This document shows, piece by piece, positions 13,630-25,905 of a DNA stretch of 64,000 nt; position 1 is the first letter of the stretch; each line of letters begins with the position of its first letter. The position numbers and the translations under genes were made by a program. This DNA comes from Motacilla alba alba (Eukaryota > Chordata > Aves > Passeriformes > Motacillidae), in the NCBI RefSeq assembly GCF_015832195.1, contig NC_052046.1, positions 29,912,911 through 29,976,910 on the forward strand, read 5' to 3'. The notes under the pieces were generated by a model. That model made no database searches and was not told where the DNA came from. It was given only the letters and a program-made list of their open reading frames with translations.

Positions 13630-16600
13630 TAACATGTTGCTTGTATTGCTTTATAATTGCAAAAACAACTCAGTATAAAGAAGCAATAATTCTGCACATT
13701 TGGGGGAGTGGATCTACTGACTATGGTGACCATGATCTAAGGGAAGCAAATAATTAACAGAGTGAACAGCAGAAATAGCTGGATTTGTTTCTGCTAAGTT
13801 TCAAGCAGTATTTGCTATGTTTCAGATTCCACTCGGGTCTTTGGTAGCCTCTCTTCCTTAGAACTGTGTACAATTAGGTTCTCCTTCATCTAGTAAAGAA
13901 TAAGGTGAAATCAGTACAGTTAAAAAAAAGGGTTACAAAATGTAAGGGAGAGTTTTTTATTATAAATGCTTTGCAGGTTGAAAAGACACTGATATTTATA
14001 GGCAGTGAGAGTGTTCCATAAAAGTGCTGCTATACCTTTGCGCTGTGTTTATTAGTTTCTCTTAGGCAGCTGTCATTAGCCAAAGCCAGAAACTGAGTTA
14101 TGAACTTAGGTTTTCCTTCCACTTCATCTTTTGCAACCCTGATGACATCACATCAGACTGAAGCCCCAGTTTTTCTTTCAAAGTTATATTTTTTCTTTTC
14201 CTGTATCACTTTCCTACCTAAAAGAAAAAAATAGTTGCCTAAGTAAGCATTTCTGCATGGATAAAATAAAATATGATATCTCAATACTAGTATTATTATT
14301 TCTGTAGTGTACCCACACTTGATTGTTGATGTACTCATGCTTGGGATGGGGACTTAATTTCAATTCTATTTTTGGTCTCACAAATAAACATCTGTGTTGT
14401 GCCTCCATAAGATTTCTTTAGGAATAAAAGAGATCTAGTTATTCAAAAGTGATCACATGCAGCCTTTCTGCTAATAACTCTCTTGAAACATGGAATTTTG
14501 AGGAATGGTGGAACTTCTTGTGACATAACCGCGTGAAACTGGAATGAAACAAGGAAAAGCATTTAGCTCTCAGACATCAGATGACAAGGAATTACAGGCC
14601 TCAACTGGGTGAACATAAACTAGAATGTTCTTCATGCTTGATAAAGTTTTCTGTATGATGAATATAATCTGTGCTTAAATTAAAATGTTGTGCCACTTAT
14701 AGCCTTCAACAGCACTGCATGAACTCCACAGGCTTATTGTTTTTAGGATATCACAGTTACATTTTTTTTCTCAGAAAGCACTATGTAGGTACACGCAAAA
14801 TGTGTGCACCATAAGCAGTGGGTGCATGCCTGGAAGCTTCCTTAGGAGATGAACATAATGTAAACTAATCCTTGCTTGACCAGAAGCAAAAAGGCACATT
14901 TGAAATGGCATATCATGAAAATATATAAAATTTTGGCATAAACAGCAGTTATTTTGAAGGCCTTTAAAAGAAATGGGTGAGCTTTTACAGTTTACAACAC
15001 AACATTTTGGTGGCAAAATCTTATATTAAAAAATAAATCTCTTTAGAGAGATTTAACTAAATTCAGATTTGGTCAAGAGGCTTATTTTTTAAAAAGTGAC
15101 TGATGGATGAAACTACAGACTTCAGTGGTTCAAGTCAAATGCTTGCCTGACTTTTTCAAGCATCTAAAAAATGAAGAACTTCTCAGGTTTTTTTGTGCAG
15201 TACACCCCACAAACAAAAGTAAGCATCCTCCTTTTCACTCTCCTCTCTGACAGAGACTGTCCACCATTTAACCACTCACTCCCTCTCTCTCTTATAAACA
15301 CAAAAATACTTGGATCTCACAACACTTCTTCAAAATAGAAACGTGAAAAAATTGTTCAAAAAGAAGTCTGCCAATAAGATTTGTACATCTTGGTTCAGTG
15401 GCATCCGGAATGTTTCTGCAATGTTTTGTTTGTCTTTGCTTTAAAAGAGGGTGGCTGTGTCCTGCCCACACTCTTAGTTATTAGGAAGTTGACCATATGG
15501 ATGAGAAAGACCACCTGCCTTGTTGGGTCAGCCAAACAGATGGCCAGTTTCTGATGCTTTTCTTTACCCTTATTTATAGCAGAGCAATGCAGATCCTCCA
15601 TCCTGTGCATGACAGGGCATGGCTGCCAAGGGATTTTTATCCAAATGGGAGTCTGTGCAGCCATGCATGTGTGTCTTTACTTGCCATATTCCACTTGCAA
15701 GCATGTGGAGTGGGGGAAAACATCTCAGCATCACAATTTTCTTTGTGGGAAAGTAAGGAAAATGTGCAATTTTTAGTTAATCACTAAAAAGAGAGTCTGC
15801 TCGAGAAAACAGAACATATTTAGGAATTTGTAAGCAATTGATAATTTTTTATTTCATAGCCTGCCCCTTGACGATAGTGTTGAAGTAGTTTTAATTCTTA
15901 TTGTTAAGCCTGCCTGAGTTTTACATGCTAGGCTTGTCATTTCTTCTTATCTGTTTTCCTTTGCTTTGACTTTGTTTTTCTCCAGCACAGTGATAGCTCT
16001 CCTGGATATTTGGGGTCACATATAGTTCACAAAAGGAAGCCTTGAAGCTTTTTCACACATATTAAAGACCCAGAAAATGGCATTCCCTTCAAATAGACTG
16101 GGACAGTGGCAGTCTCTTTTATAAAATTTAAGACTAAATTGGGTCATTAAATATGTCAGACAATTCTGGTACTCTCAGCTTTTTTTATTCCTAATATGGC
16201 ATTATTATCAGTCATTCAGCAGTATCCAATTTCTTGAATTCAGTGTATTATAAAATAAGAATAAGAGCAGGAATAATAATAGGAAGAAGAAGAATAAGAA
16301 GAATCTCCAATTATTCCCCTTATGAACACTAGGGAAAATATTTTATTGAGTATTCTGTTTTCCACTACCTTTTTAGGTTTTACCACTTGTATTGCTTTTA
16401 TTTTATCCTCAGTAAATACTCAGGAACTAAAAAATGCTTTTCAGAAAAGCAGAAGGTGACATCTGTGGCCCTGACCCTGCAGGTTCAGCACAAGGTCACT
16501 CAGTTGTGCAGCTACCTAGGGATTAATTTGATGTTTTAATGCTCAGCACGGGTTTTTCTTATTTTCACAAAGGAAGGCTATTTTAACACAGCCCAGCAAC

Positions 16601-17239
16601 CATCTCTTGAGGTGATCCTCAAGTTGTCTCAAAGTCCTGGAATTTCAAAGTGCATCATTTGTACCATGAAATGTTGAAAGTACGAACTTTTCTGGAAGTG
16701 TTTCAAGATCAAAAGGAAATATTCAAAGTGATCTGATCAGAAATGTTTCTGGTTTCCAATTCAAACAAATATTTGGGTCCTGGACTTTTTGCAGAATTTT
16801 CAAGGCACAGAGATTGCTTGAAGATATACACTGGAGGGAAGGAAAGATATCTTTGTAACTATCTCTCCCATAGAGTTTATTTGTATAGCATTACATGGCT
16901 AATTCAATAGTTCATGTAAAAGTTTTTACATTGAAATATGGAGTCCATTCTATTCCAAAAATATTGCATTAATTAGCAGAAGATTCTCAGGATAAGGTTA
17001 TAGAGATTTTTAACATAATAAAATGCCCCAGCACAATAGGGAGATGCAGAAAATGGAGGGCAGCTGTGTTTCCATCTCTGATGCTCTCATTACACTGTTC
17101 CATGGCAGGAAGGGATCTATGGCATGTCAGGCTGATGTAATCCACCACTGCCAGTTTACTGATTCATTGCTTCTGGAACTGCTCAAGAGACTAAACTCTG
17201 TCTCATTGCCTTGGACATGAAACAGTTCACAGCTGTTTG

Positions 17240-17930
17240 TAGAATGACAGATTACACATAGAATGGAACAGACTTCTGAAGGTCCCCAGTGTGAGTCTCT
17301 TCTCAGAAGTATTTGCAATGCTGAGTAAGTTTATCTATAGCTTCCTTTAGCCGATAACCTCCAATAATTAATGTTCAACCTTCATTTAGCTGATAACCTC
17401 CTATATTAAAATATTCAAACTAGTCCAATCTATAAGGACTCCAGCAAAAGGTTTACAAACTTTCTCCAACCCCATCACCAGTGTGTTATCTGAAGCTTGC
17501 AAACTGCTATTTTTGGACATTTTCCTTCCAGGGAACCTCACCCTATCAAGAAAAAATATGGCTCTGACACCTTTTTAACATCACTGCAGGTTGTAGAACA
17601 GGTATAGGATAACTCCTTAGACTCCTTTTCAAAAGTTTAAACAAGCATTGCTGTCTCAAACTCTCCTCCTTAGGTATATGCTCTAGGCCACTAGAGACCT
17701 ATGCATCTTTCCTCTGGATAGTTCCCAGTTTCTCCTCATCCTTCATGGACAGCCCAAACTTGCATCCAATGCTTCAGCTACAGCCCTGCTAGTGATGAAT
17801 AGAGTGAGCATGGGACAAAAGCCCATACTTGACACACTGGTCTAATGTAGCCCAAGTACCTGGCGAGCTTCATGTGCACCAAGAGCATGCTGGTGCCTCG
17901 CATTCATGTAGGCACCCACTGTAACCCTGA
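17240..17930 (-). mobile_element. Diverged CR1-like LINE fragment
   Basis: It starts ACATAGAATGGAACAGACTT and continues with CTTCTGAAGGTCCCCAGTG. Later it has TCTGGATAGTTCCCAGTTTC and CTTGCATCCAATGCTTCAGC, in the order of an antisense CR1 body. Divergence is high and indels are many. It includes a ~40-bp imperfect tandem duplication (17341-17420, built around GATAACCTCC). The right boundary is uncertain. Confidence 0.5.
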
Positions 17931-18525
17931 GCCCATGACCTAAGGATATGGTTATCTGATTAGAACAAAATATGCAATTTTTACTCTGAACAGGCATAAT
18001 TTACATCAGAATTCTTTTTTAGTAATTAACACAGAAAAATAGCAATTTATATGGGAATGTTCAAGTTTGGACTTGATTTTCCTAAATATCATACAAGATA
18101 TGCATTTGAGACCTAAAATCCATTTAAAACAATGTAGTCTAATTCATTATCTTTAAAACAATAACTAAAAGTCATTAGGCATCCATCCTCAGTACATAGC
18201 CTGCTGCGATGTTGTAGGCCCAGGATTTAATTATTCTTTTTCTAAAGTTCATGTGCATCCCTCAATCACATCTCATCTACAGTATTCCTTGGTTTGAGTC
18301 ATTCTGAAGTGCTATATTTCAATGCTAAATTTTATTCAGAAGGAATAGAAGGACTTTCTTCTTTTTGTTTCCTCTTTTTCCTGATGCCTGAGAAGTCTTC
18401 AATACATTGTAAATTTTTTGTACCCTTTACAACTTTTTTTTCCAAAATATTGTATACTTAGGCCTTCTTTCCAATGGGTCACAATGCTGCAAAGCAATGT
18501 TTCCAAAGAAGCTTTTGGAGGACAC

Positions 18526-18540
18526 AAAAAAAAAAAAAAA
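18526..18540. repeat. Poly(A) tract, 15 bases
   Basis: This is a simple A run in intron. No retroposed gene or SINE body was recognised upstream of it, so it is listed only as a homopolymer. Confidence 0.9.
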
Positions 18541-19489
18541 GGCAGAACAATTTTCACCAGTATGGTCACTGGTTTCAAAATCAATGCATATCTTATGATC
18601 ACTCAGGATGTGAAAGTGCAGCTAGTCTATTTTTTCCCCATTCTGTGGAAATACTAGTGGTCAATACAGAACAAGAACTTAATGTGTCACCAAACAGATG
18701 ATGTAACCTATAAACAGAGAAAGGAAATAAATGAAGCATCTAATTACTAGAGATTTCCTATTGCAAATTCTGCAATTATAACATTCCTGGACACTAGCAA
18801 ATTATTTTTCCAAAGTGCTGTAGAATGGCCTGGTCATTTGCTGAGATGTACTTCATTACCATTTCTGCAGAACATTGCTGAGCAATGCAATAGTCACATC
18901 AGTTGTGCCTTGAACCAGAAATATAAAAGAAATCTGTCTACAAAATGTGCGTTGGAAGTTACAAGTCATAAAATATTCATTCCTGCTACTCCACAGATGG
19001 TTAGATTAGAGCAATTGCCAATGTAGCAACTCAGCTAATACATTTGATCTGAGGTCTGTTAATCATTTTCAGACAAAGACTCCAATAGGTTGACAGGCTG
19101 TGGGTTTTACTCATTTTGTGATTGTGATACACAGAACTATGCTTTCTCATTAAGTAGTGTGGTCTAGAATTACTTCATATTACATATAAAGGGCCTCTAC
19201 CAGCACTTTCAGAATCTTCAAAAATCTTACCTAAAGCTTCTTCCTTTTGGCTCCAGATTCATGTTTGCATTTTTATAATACGTATTTAATTTCATTCCTT
19301 CTGTTTGCACTAAGGTCTTCCTTTCACTTGATATAGTTGTTGCTGTTAACTGACTTTTTATTGCTGCTCAAAGTATTTTCAAGTCCTTAAAGAGCTTACA
19401 GCATGATTACCAACTATTTGCATCACAAATGCTTACTTTCCTTCATATGAATGCTCTTACTGGAGCAGAAGAGCAAGACAAGGACACAT

Positions 19490-19505
19490 TATATATATAT
19501 ATATA
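19490..19505. repeat. Short AT microsatellite
   Basis: This is a short alternating TA stretch of about eight repeats. Confidence 0.85.
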
Positions 19506-19634
19506 ATGATCATTGCACATTGTACGTATGATCTCTCTTAATTTGAATGAATGGTGTTGTGAATTAATAAGAATGTTGCACATTTTTCTTTAAAAGAACA
19601 CGTGTAATTTTTTCAGCAGAATCAGAATTTGGAC

Positions 19635-19690
19635 GTGACACATAGGATAGCACAGCCCACCAGTGACACATAGGATAGCACAGCCCACCA
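19635..19690. repeat. Exact 28-bp tandem duplication
   Basis: Two identical 28-bp units lie end to end (19635-19662 and 19663-19690), each starting GTGACACATAGGATAGCACA. They are followed by CAGCA repeats. Identity of the copies suggests a recent duplication. Confidence 0.95.
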
Positions 19691-21240
19691 CAGCACAGCA
19701 CAGCATGCACCCATAGCATGTTCTTGTGCATGCATAACCATTCAGTGAAACATACAATGATTTTCTGTCTTTCATGTACATTTCATGTCTTCTACCACAT
19801 ATGTGTCAGTAATAAAATTTGTGTTCAGCATGTGTTAGGAAGGAATGTGTCAGGAAATGGTAATGCAGTGGTTCAAAGAGCAGAATAAGCTTTGTGTGAT
19901 ATTTGCATACCTGACAAATGGTCTTGAAAATATACTGACCACATGCTAATGACATTTTATTTTTAGATTCAGATATTTTACTTATATTGAAGGCTTCATC
20001 CATCAAAATATTAAAATCTTCATCAGAAGACTGCCAGAATTTTATGTTCTCTGTAACTCTCTGACAGAATTTTTAAATTCTTAAAATTTGCTTTGGAAAT
20101 AGATGGAATCCAGTCAGTAAAGCAGTGATGTTCAGATTGGGGTTGACAGCTACCATCATAGATTAAAATGTAAAAAGATCTAATGTTTCCTCTAATGATT
20201 TAAAAGATGATCCCATACTGGTTAGATTTTTGACATTTTATAGTATTAGACACAGCCTCAGAGAAGGAAAAAGGGAGGTCAAAAGAACAAAATGAGGCAA
20301 AAGGACTTCACTAACATGAGGAATGAGTATAACAAGCATATGTAATGTCACCTAGCCAGCAGGAGTCCAGCCTGTGCTGATGAGGAGGGAAGACTTTTTT
20401 CTGCTATTGAAAACCCTTTTCTCTTCATAAAATTAGCTACCACCTTCTTCTTCAGAAAGAGTTATCTGGAAAAAACTAAAAAGGCAGTGAAAAAAAAAAA
20501 TCTGTTTTCTTAGATTTTTAACAATTCCTTTTCCAGGACAGCCAGAAATAATGTAAAAATACACATATGTAACCAAAAACATATTTGAAAACAGAATGCT
20601 GAGCCAGAGGACGTAAAGGCAGTGTGTGTTTAATTGGAAATAGATCCCTTCAAAAAAATCAGAAAGTTTGAAGTAGTTTGCTTTATTTTGTATCTTTCAT
20701 AAACTTTTCAACTTTTTATAAATCTTTTAACCTATATACTCTATAGCCTTTATGAAGCTTACAAGGACCACTTTACACTGCTAGGTCAGTTCCTACACAT
20801 TGAAGCATGTTGATATTTCTGAGGAAGATGACCACACCAAATCCTAAGGATGTGTAGACCCGCCTTGTGAAGCTAATACTCTTCTTTTGAGCGATGCATT
20901 TCTGTAGGAATTGCCTCCCAGACCACAGAGGATTAAATGCAGAATTTTACTGTTAATTATCATGCTGCAGTTATTCTAATTTTAAACTTATCATTTGGTG
21001 TTGAAGGTTTGCTCTACCTCCACTATATGCTGTTAGAAAAACAGACAGACAATAGGCATTGGAACCTGTGACCTTGTATTTAATCTTTCTTTTTTATAAA
21101 GTTGGTTAATGTAGTTGAGATTTGGTAGGCCTGTGAGAAAAAATTACCTCTGAATAAGGAAGTGATTGATAAAGTTGGGTGATTTGATTAGGTAGAAAAG
21201 GCAGTCTAGACAGTTTAATATGTCAACAGTATCTGTTCAT

Positions 21241-21327
21241 GTGACCCGTGGACTTCCCTTTGTCATCCTATGCCTGAGAATATATGAAGGGGGCTGGGGA
21301 GGCAAAGGGACGTTCAACTGTCATCAC
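21241..21327 (+). ncRNA. MIR204: microRNA precursor mir-204
   Basis: This is an intronic microRNA hairpin in the same direction as TRPM3. The 5p arm at 21254-21275 reads TTCCCTTTGTCATCCTATGC plus CT and, from memory, matches mature miR-204-5p exactly. The seed TCCCTTT is shared with miR-211. The 3p arm at 21293-21313 matches miR-204-3p except G for A at its seventh base (21299). The loop lies between the arms, and GTGAC at the 5' base pairs with the GTCATCAC end. Similarity to human pri-miR-204 seems to continue to about 21380. miR-204 is abundant in retinal pigment epithelium, lens, choroid plexus and other tissues, where it supports epithelial differentiation and ion transport. Processing from the host intron is the accepted route. 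Confidence 0.97.
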
Positions 21328-22337
21328 TGGCACCTTCTCTGACCATTATATCATCATCAAATGCATTGGAATTCTCATTTGGTTCAGATTTTTCCTTCAT
21401 GTCTTGTGCAGTCCTAGATGTATTTTCATAACTACATAGCTGGGAAGATCTAGGTATAGATTGCTTTCTAGGAGAGGAAGTCTGCTGCAAGATCGAAACT
21501 TTGACTCCTGTGAAATTTCAGTAAAACCCAGAACTTCTTGAAGTTCTGACTCATTTCAGATTTTGCTAGAGATTGGAAACTTGGGTTTTTTCATTAAAAG
21601 CATCATGATGTTTGTTGATCAGACACTGCAGACAAACATACCTCAGAAAGGTCTGACAAAGTATGAGGTTAAAAATCATTATTGAAGCACACAATAGATC
21701 CATGCAAGTGGATCTATAAATTCCTTTCACAAACTTGACTTTAAACAGATGAGAGTGTTTAAAGCATGTGTTTTCACATGATTCATATAGAAGAAAAAGA
21801 GTACAGGTGATTTCAGTTCCCTAAGTTTTGGATCATTTAGATTTATTGGATTTGTAAAGCTGTAAAGCTAAGAAACATTATTTTAGGATTAATCCACTTC
21901 AGCCAAATTTCTGCTATTCTGTATCTCACCTGTTATAGTTTTCTGTAACAGGTGAAAATAAGGGATAATTTTCTGAGATTACATAGCGTCAAATAGGTTG
22001 AAAAAATAAGCAAAATATGACAAGGGAAAACACCTCAATATGTTAAATGAGGTAATGTAGAATTTCATTGTGTTACAATGCAACAGCTTTCTAAAGTGCT
22101 GCATACAATATTTGGTAGTGCTCAAGTGCTCACATCCAAAGGGAGCCAGGGAAAGCACAAGGGAAGATCAGACAGAATGTGAGAATTTCTGAAACTGTAG
22201 TTGCTCCTGTGTGTCTTAAGCCATTGCCTACAAATGAGTTCCAAGAGTGAAACCTGTTAGGTCCTGTGGCCCTGCCCTAATAATCAGTTGACTGCAAGGA
22301 CAGATAGGGTAAGTTTTGACTGAAATCCACAAAGGTT

Positions 22338-22341
<4 letters not shown>

Positions 22342-22376
<35 letters not shown>

Positions 22377-22395
22377 CTGTGTGTGTCTGTGTCTT
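22342..22395. repeat. GT microsatellite with GC and TCTGTG interruptions
   Basis: About 14 GT dinucleotides are followed by GCGCGC and then GTCTGTGTGTGTCTGTGTC. In the intron transcript this is a UG-rich tract. Alternating purine-pyrimidine DNA of this type can adopt the Z form. Confidence 0.95.
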
Positions 22396-22739
22396 TGAAC
22401 TTGAAGTGCCGGCTTTGAACTCTGTATTGCCATTTTATAGAAGGTAACCAAGTGATTGCTTGGATGCTTGTGAGGCTCACAAAACCCAGGGCTTAGTCTT
22501 ACACAGGCCCTTCCCATGCCATATTTCTTCTGAGGACTCTCTGAACTTTATGCTTCTGCAAAGACAAGTAGAAAAATAAAAAGATACCACAAATCTTTTC
22601 TTGTTACCATGCTGAATTTCCTTTTGAGAAGTTTTTAGGATCAGTCTATTATTAAATGAAGATATGGCTCCAGGTGTCAGGTCCACAGATTTGTCTGTCA
22701 ATGTCAGGTCTGGCAGGATGGCAGATACATCAGTAGGTA

Positions 22740-23040
22740 GATTTAGAGAGGTGAGGAAGGAGCACTGAGCAAATAGACATGAGAATTAAAGTATCAAGGT
22801 AGAGCAGAAGGAGAAAGCAGAAGAGAAAGGAGAACAGACTGGGACAAAAGAATACAATCATACTCCTAGGGAAGATGAGATAAAAGAAGATTATGGATTA
22901 AGCATAAGGAGACAGAGAGGAAGTGATTGGGCTACCAAAAGGGAAATAATAAAGATAAGAATGCAGAATGGATGTAAGCATAACAAGGAAAACAAGGAGA
23001 ATGAATGAAAACTACAAAGGCAAAAAACAAAGACAAACAA
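22740..23040 (+). repeat. Purine-rich (GA/AAG) low-complexity block
   Basis: About 300 bases are strongly biased to A and G on the + strand, with many AGGAG, GAGAAAG and AAGGAG words. No reading frame of note was seen. It is probably a decayed simple-sequence region. Confidence 0.7.
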
Positions 23041-25064
23041 AATAAAATTCATAGTAGTGTTTTTCAATTGTGTTTGGGAAGCAGGAAAATAAAATGAATT
23101 TACAGAAAATTATATTCAGCAAACCTATAGTAGAAGTGTCAAAAAATAAATCAAAAATAAAAAATAAGTCAAATTGTTGTGAGCTTCCCTATTATTAGTA
23201 ATGGTTATGTATCAATCACACATACTCCTCTAGTTCTGTGAATTTCAGGAACGCAGCAAATATTCTTAGATATTTTTTGTATTGGCTTACCAGATCAGTT
23301 TGATTTCTTTAGACATAGGGCTGGTAATGAGTTTCCAAACAAATGGATGTTCCCATTAATTTCTGAATATAAAAAACTATTAAAGGTGTTCAGAAAAGAG
23401 TAGAATGAGTTTGACCTCTTTTTTTCTGTCTTTTTTTCTTTATTGTTTTGTTTTTTAATCTGTACATTTCTCTCCTTATGTTACGGAACAGTTCTTGAAG
23501 GACTAAAAGAAATACCCCTGTTATCTTTGCCATCCATACCTGGAATAAGCAGTTCTGCTCTAGTGAAGATGCTTGAGACAAGGGAAGTGGAAAAGGAAAA
23601 GCTGACTGTAAAAAGTGCAGCTATGTGAAATTAGGTTTGAACTAGATGTGACATTGGGAGATGTTCCTGTACTTCTGGGTAATAAAACCCAGCATTCTTT
23701 TCCATCACCCTGTGAAAGCAAGATCCAATCCCTTTTTTTTCCAGTTAGTAATGTAATTGTTCTAGTGGTAAACATATTGCAGCTGTGATTTGGAGAGCTG
23801 GAGCATGCAGATACATTGTATGTGCAGGTCATCTTATCTCTTTGCCTTTTGCCGTTGATATTTTAGCCAAAAAGGTGTCATACACATCAGAAGATGTTTC
23901 CAAAAAGTTTCCTGAAAACCAATGCCTAGAAAAAGACCCAAGTTGTAATCTTATTTCAGTGTAACTTGATATGAAGGATCTGGATTATTTTATGATGTTC
24001 TGTTATCACTTAGCCTTTCTGAGCTAGTTGGGGCCATAGGGAGTACCACATAGATGTCCATAGGTGAAGTAGACACATTTTTGTGGTCAAACCTTTTAGC
24101 GACTGTTGTGAATTCAATATAATTTTAAATGTATTTGGGCATCACTTACCTGCTATATTAACAGCCAAAGAGCAATTTTTTTTGACTCTGCATTACTGTA
24201 AGGCAAATATTAGTTGAGAAGTTTAAAACTATTTTCCTCAATATTTTAGGCTTACACCAGCTCCTCTGCTTATTGAGATTGCAGGTCATGTATAGTTGTT
24301 TATCCAATATATGTAGGTAGTTTGCACTAGGATATCCAAGTACTGTGTAAACACTTGGACTGAAAAGTTTCTGGAAGGCACGGGTTTTATGTGGAGTTTC
24401 TTTCAGCCATTGTTAATACATCACACTGCTGCATACTCTGCTTGTCCCATGAAGCATGGTAATAGCCTAAAAACTGGGCTTCAGAGAAAGACTTCTTGAG
24501 CTACAGACTTTCTTTATTTTTCTTTAAATTACAAGACCCGTGAAATTCTAATATGAATTTCAAGACACCTTAAGCCTCTCAAAAAAACTGGAAGGAAATG
24601 CTATTTTGCAGTGTTTCAAATACAAATGAATAAAGCTTATTAGTCAATTTCCCCTCAAAATCATAGCTCATCATATATATATTTAGGTTAAAACTAAGGT
24701 CAGATTTGATCAAAATGTAGTTTAAAGCTGGCTGAGTTCTTGTTACCACATCAGTATTGTTATTGAACTTCACAGCAGTTTTATCAATTGTCCACTGACA
24801 ATTAAATGAGATTTTCTGCTAAATACCTCCAGTAAAAAATCCTTGCATTAAAAGACCCTGGAGTATATAACCTCATCTGTTGAATCAATAGCCTGTATCT
24901 GGGAACATGTCATCTGTTTGATGCAATTAAAGTTTTTTACATGATGGAACATTTGTGCAAAATGGTCTGTGTGCCTTTCCATGCACTGTGCAATGACAAA
25001 CACTTGTAGCAACTCTAACATGGCTAAATCTAAATCTGTTGATTTGCGGTTTTGGATTTGTTTG

Positions 25065-25105
25065 TCAGTCAGTAAGTCAGTAAGTTTGTCAGTGAGCAAG
25101 TAACT
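25065..25105. repeat. Imperfect GTCAGTAA tandem repeat
   Basis: GTCAGTCAGTAAGTCAGTAA is followed by GTTTGTCAGTGAGCAAGTAA, a short array of 8-bp related words. Confidence 0.8.
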
Positions 25106-25656
25106 CAATTGAGTTTGCCAGCCACAGAAGCCATTATCCTAGGAGAATGTTGCAGTTAAAAAAGATAGCTCTTGCTCACAAGCAGCAGATCCTTTGCAGG
25201 ATGTACACAAGGTAGTGGTGCGAAACAAGTCTAAAGCCTGTCATAGGAATTGTCTACTGCTAAGGATCTATTGTCTCATTATCTGAGATAGGCACATGCA
25301 AACCTGAGGTATGATCCCAGTGGAGAAACCTGCTAATTTATGTACCCCACCATCTGTAGTACATCTGGGTCCAGGAAGATATTTATAAATCTGTGGACCT
25401 GGGGAGTAGGCCTGTGCAAAACTGTAGAGGCTCCTTGATCATGCAAATATACCTTCTTTCCTGAAGACCTGTCGAACCCTTCCAGCTCAGTGATGCCTCA
25501 CACATCCCTGTAGATGCCTAGGGTAGGCTCAGGTTTTCTAGAAAGGCTGAGAGTCCTGTTTCTATACTGCACAGATGAGCAGTGTGTGCCTCATTAGGAA
25601 AAGACGTTGAGCTGTCAGGTTGACTGCTCGTGCACCGTGTGAAGGTTTGTGCAGGC

Positions 25657-25905
25657 TTACTCTGCCTTCCTCTGGGACAGTCTGAGCTCTCTCAGCATGT
25701 CCACAGTCTTATGTGTAACTTTAAGCCGGATGTTCTTCCATTGCATCCAGCCTTGGGAGATCTTGCTCTCCAGCTGCATGTCGTGCACGAAGTGTGACAC
25801 ACATTTCCAGCTGTACATCACTGCTGTGCTAGCTGTTGTGCAGTAACTCCTCCAGCAGGACAGACACAGACTCCAACGTCCCAAACAAATCTGAATAATT
25901 ACCAA
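25657..25905 (-). pseudogene. Possible decayed coding fragment, unidentified
   Basis: The minus strand gives an 82-codon open frame whose second half reads like real protein. It is rich in charged and hydrophobic residues, for example CVSHFVHDMQLESKI, then WKNIRLKVTHKTVDMLREL and RLSQRKAE. The shifted frame just upstream contains TLESVSVLLEELLHNS, which also looks protein-like and helical. That would fit one frameshift in an old retrocopy or degraded gene fragment. I cannot name the family. There is no clear poly(A) tail, and stops follow immediately after the open part. It may be chance. Confidence 0.25.

Noticed and set aside
15960..16030. Segment after TTTTTCTCCAG considered as a cassette exon
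   Set aside because: The acceptor-like sequence is good, but the translation does not match the expected peptide and no suitable donor in phase follows.
18526..18540. Poly(A) run considered as the tail of a processed pseudogene
   Set aside because: No coding-like or SINE-like body was recognised upstream on either strand.
23443..23628. 61-codon frame with GTVLEGLKEIPLLSLPSIPG, considered as a candidate for the TRPM3 cassette exon
   Set aside because: It does not resemble the cassette peptide as I remember it, and no AG/GT pair encloses a segment of the right length and phase.
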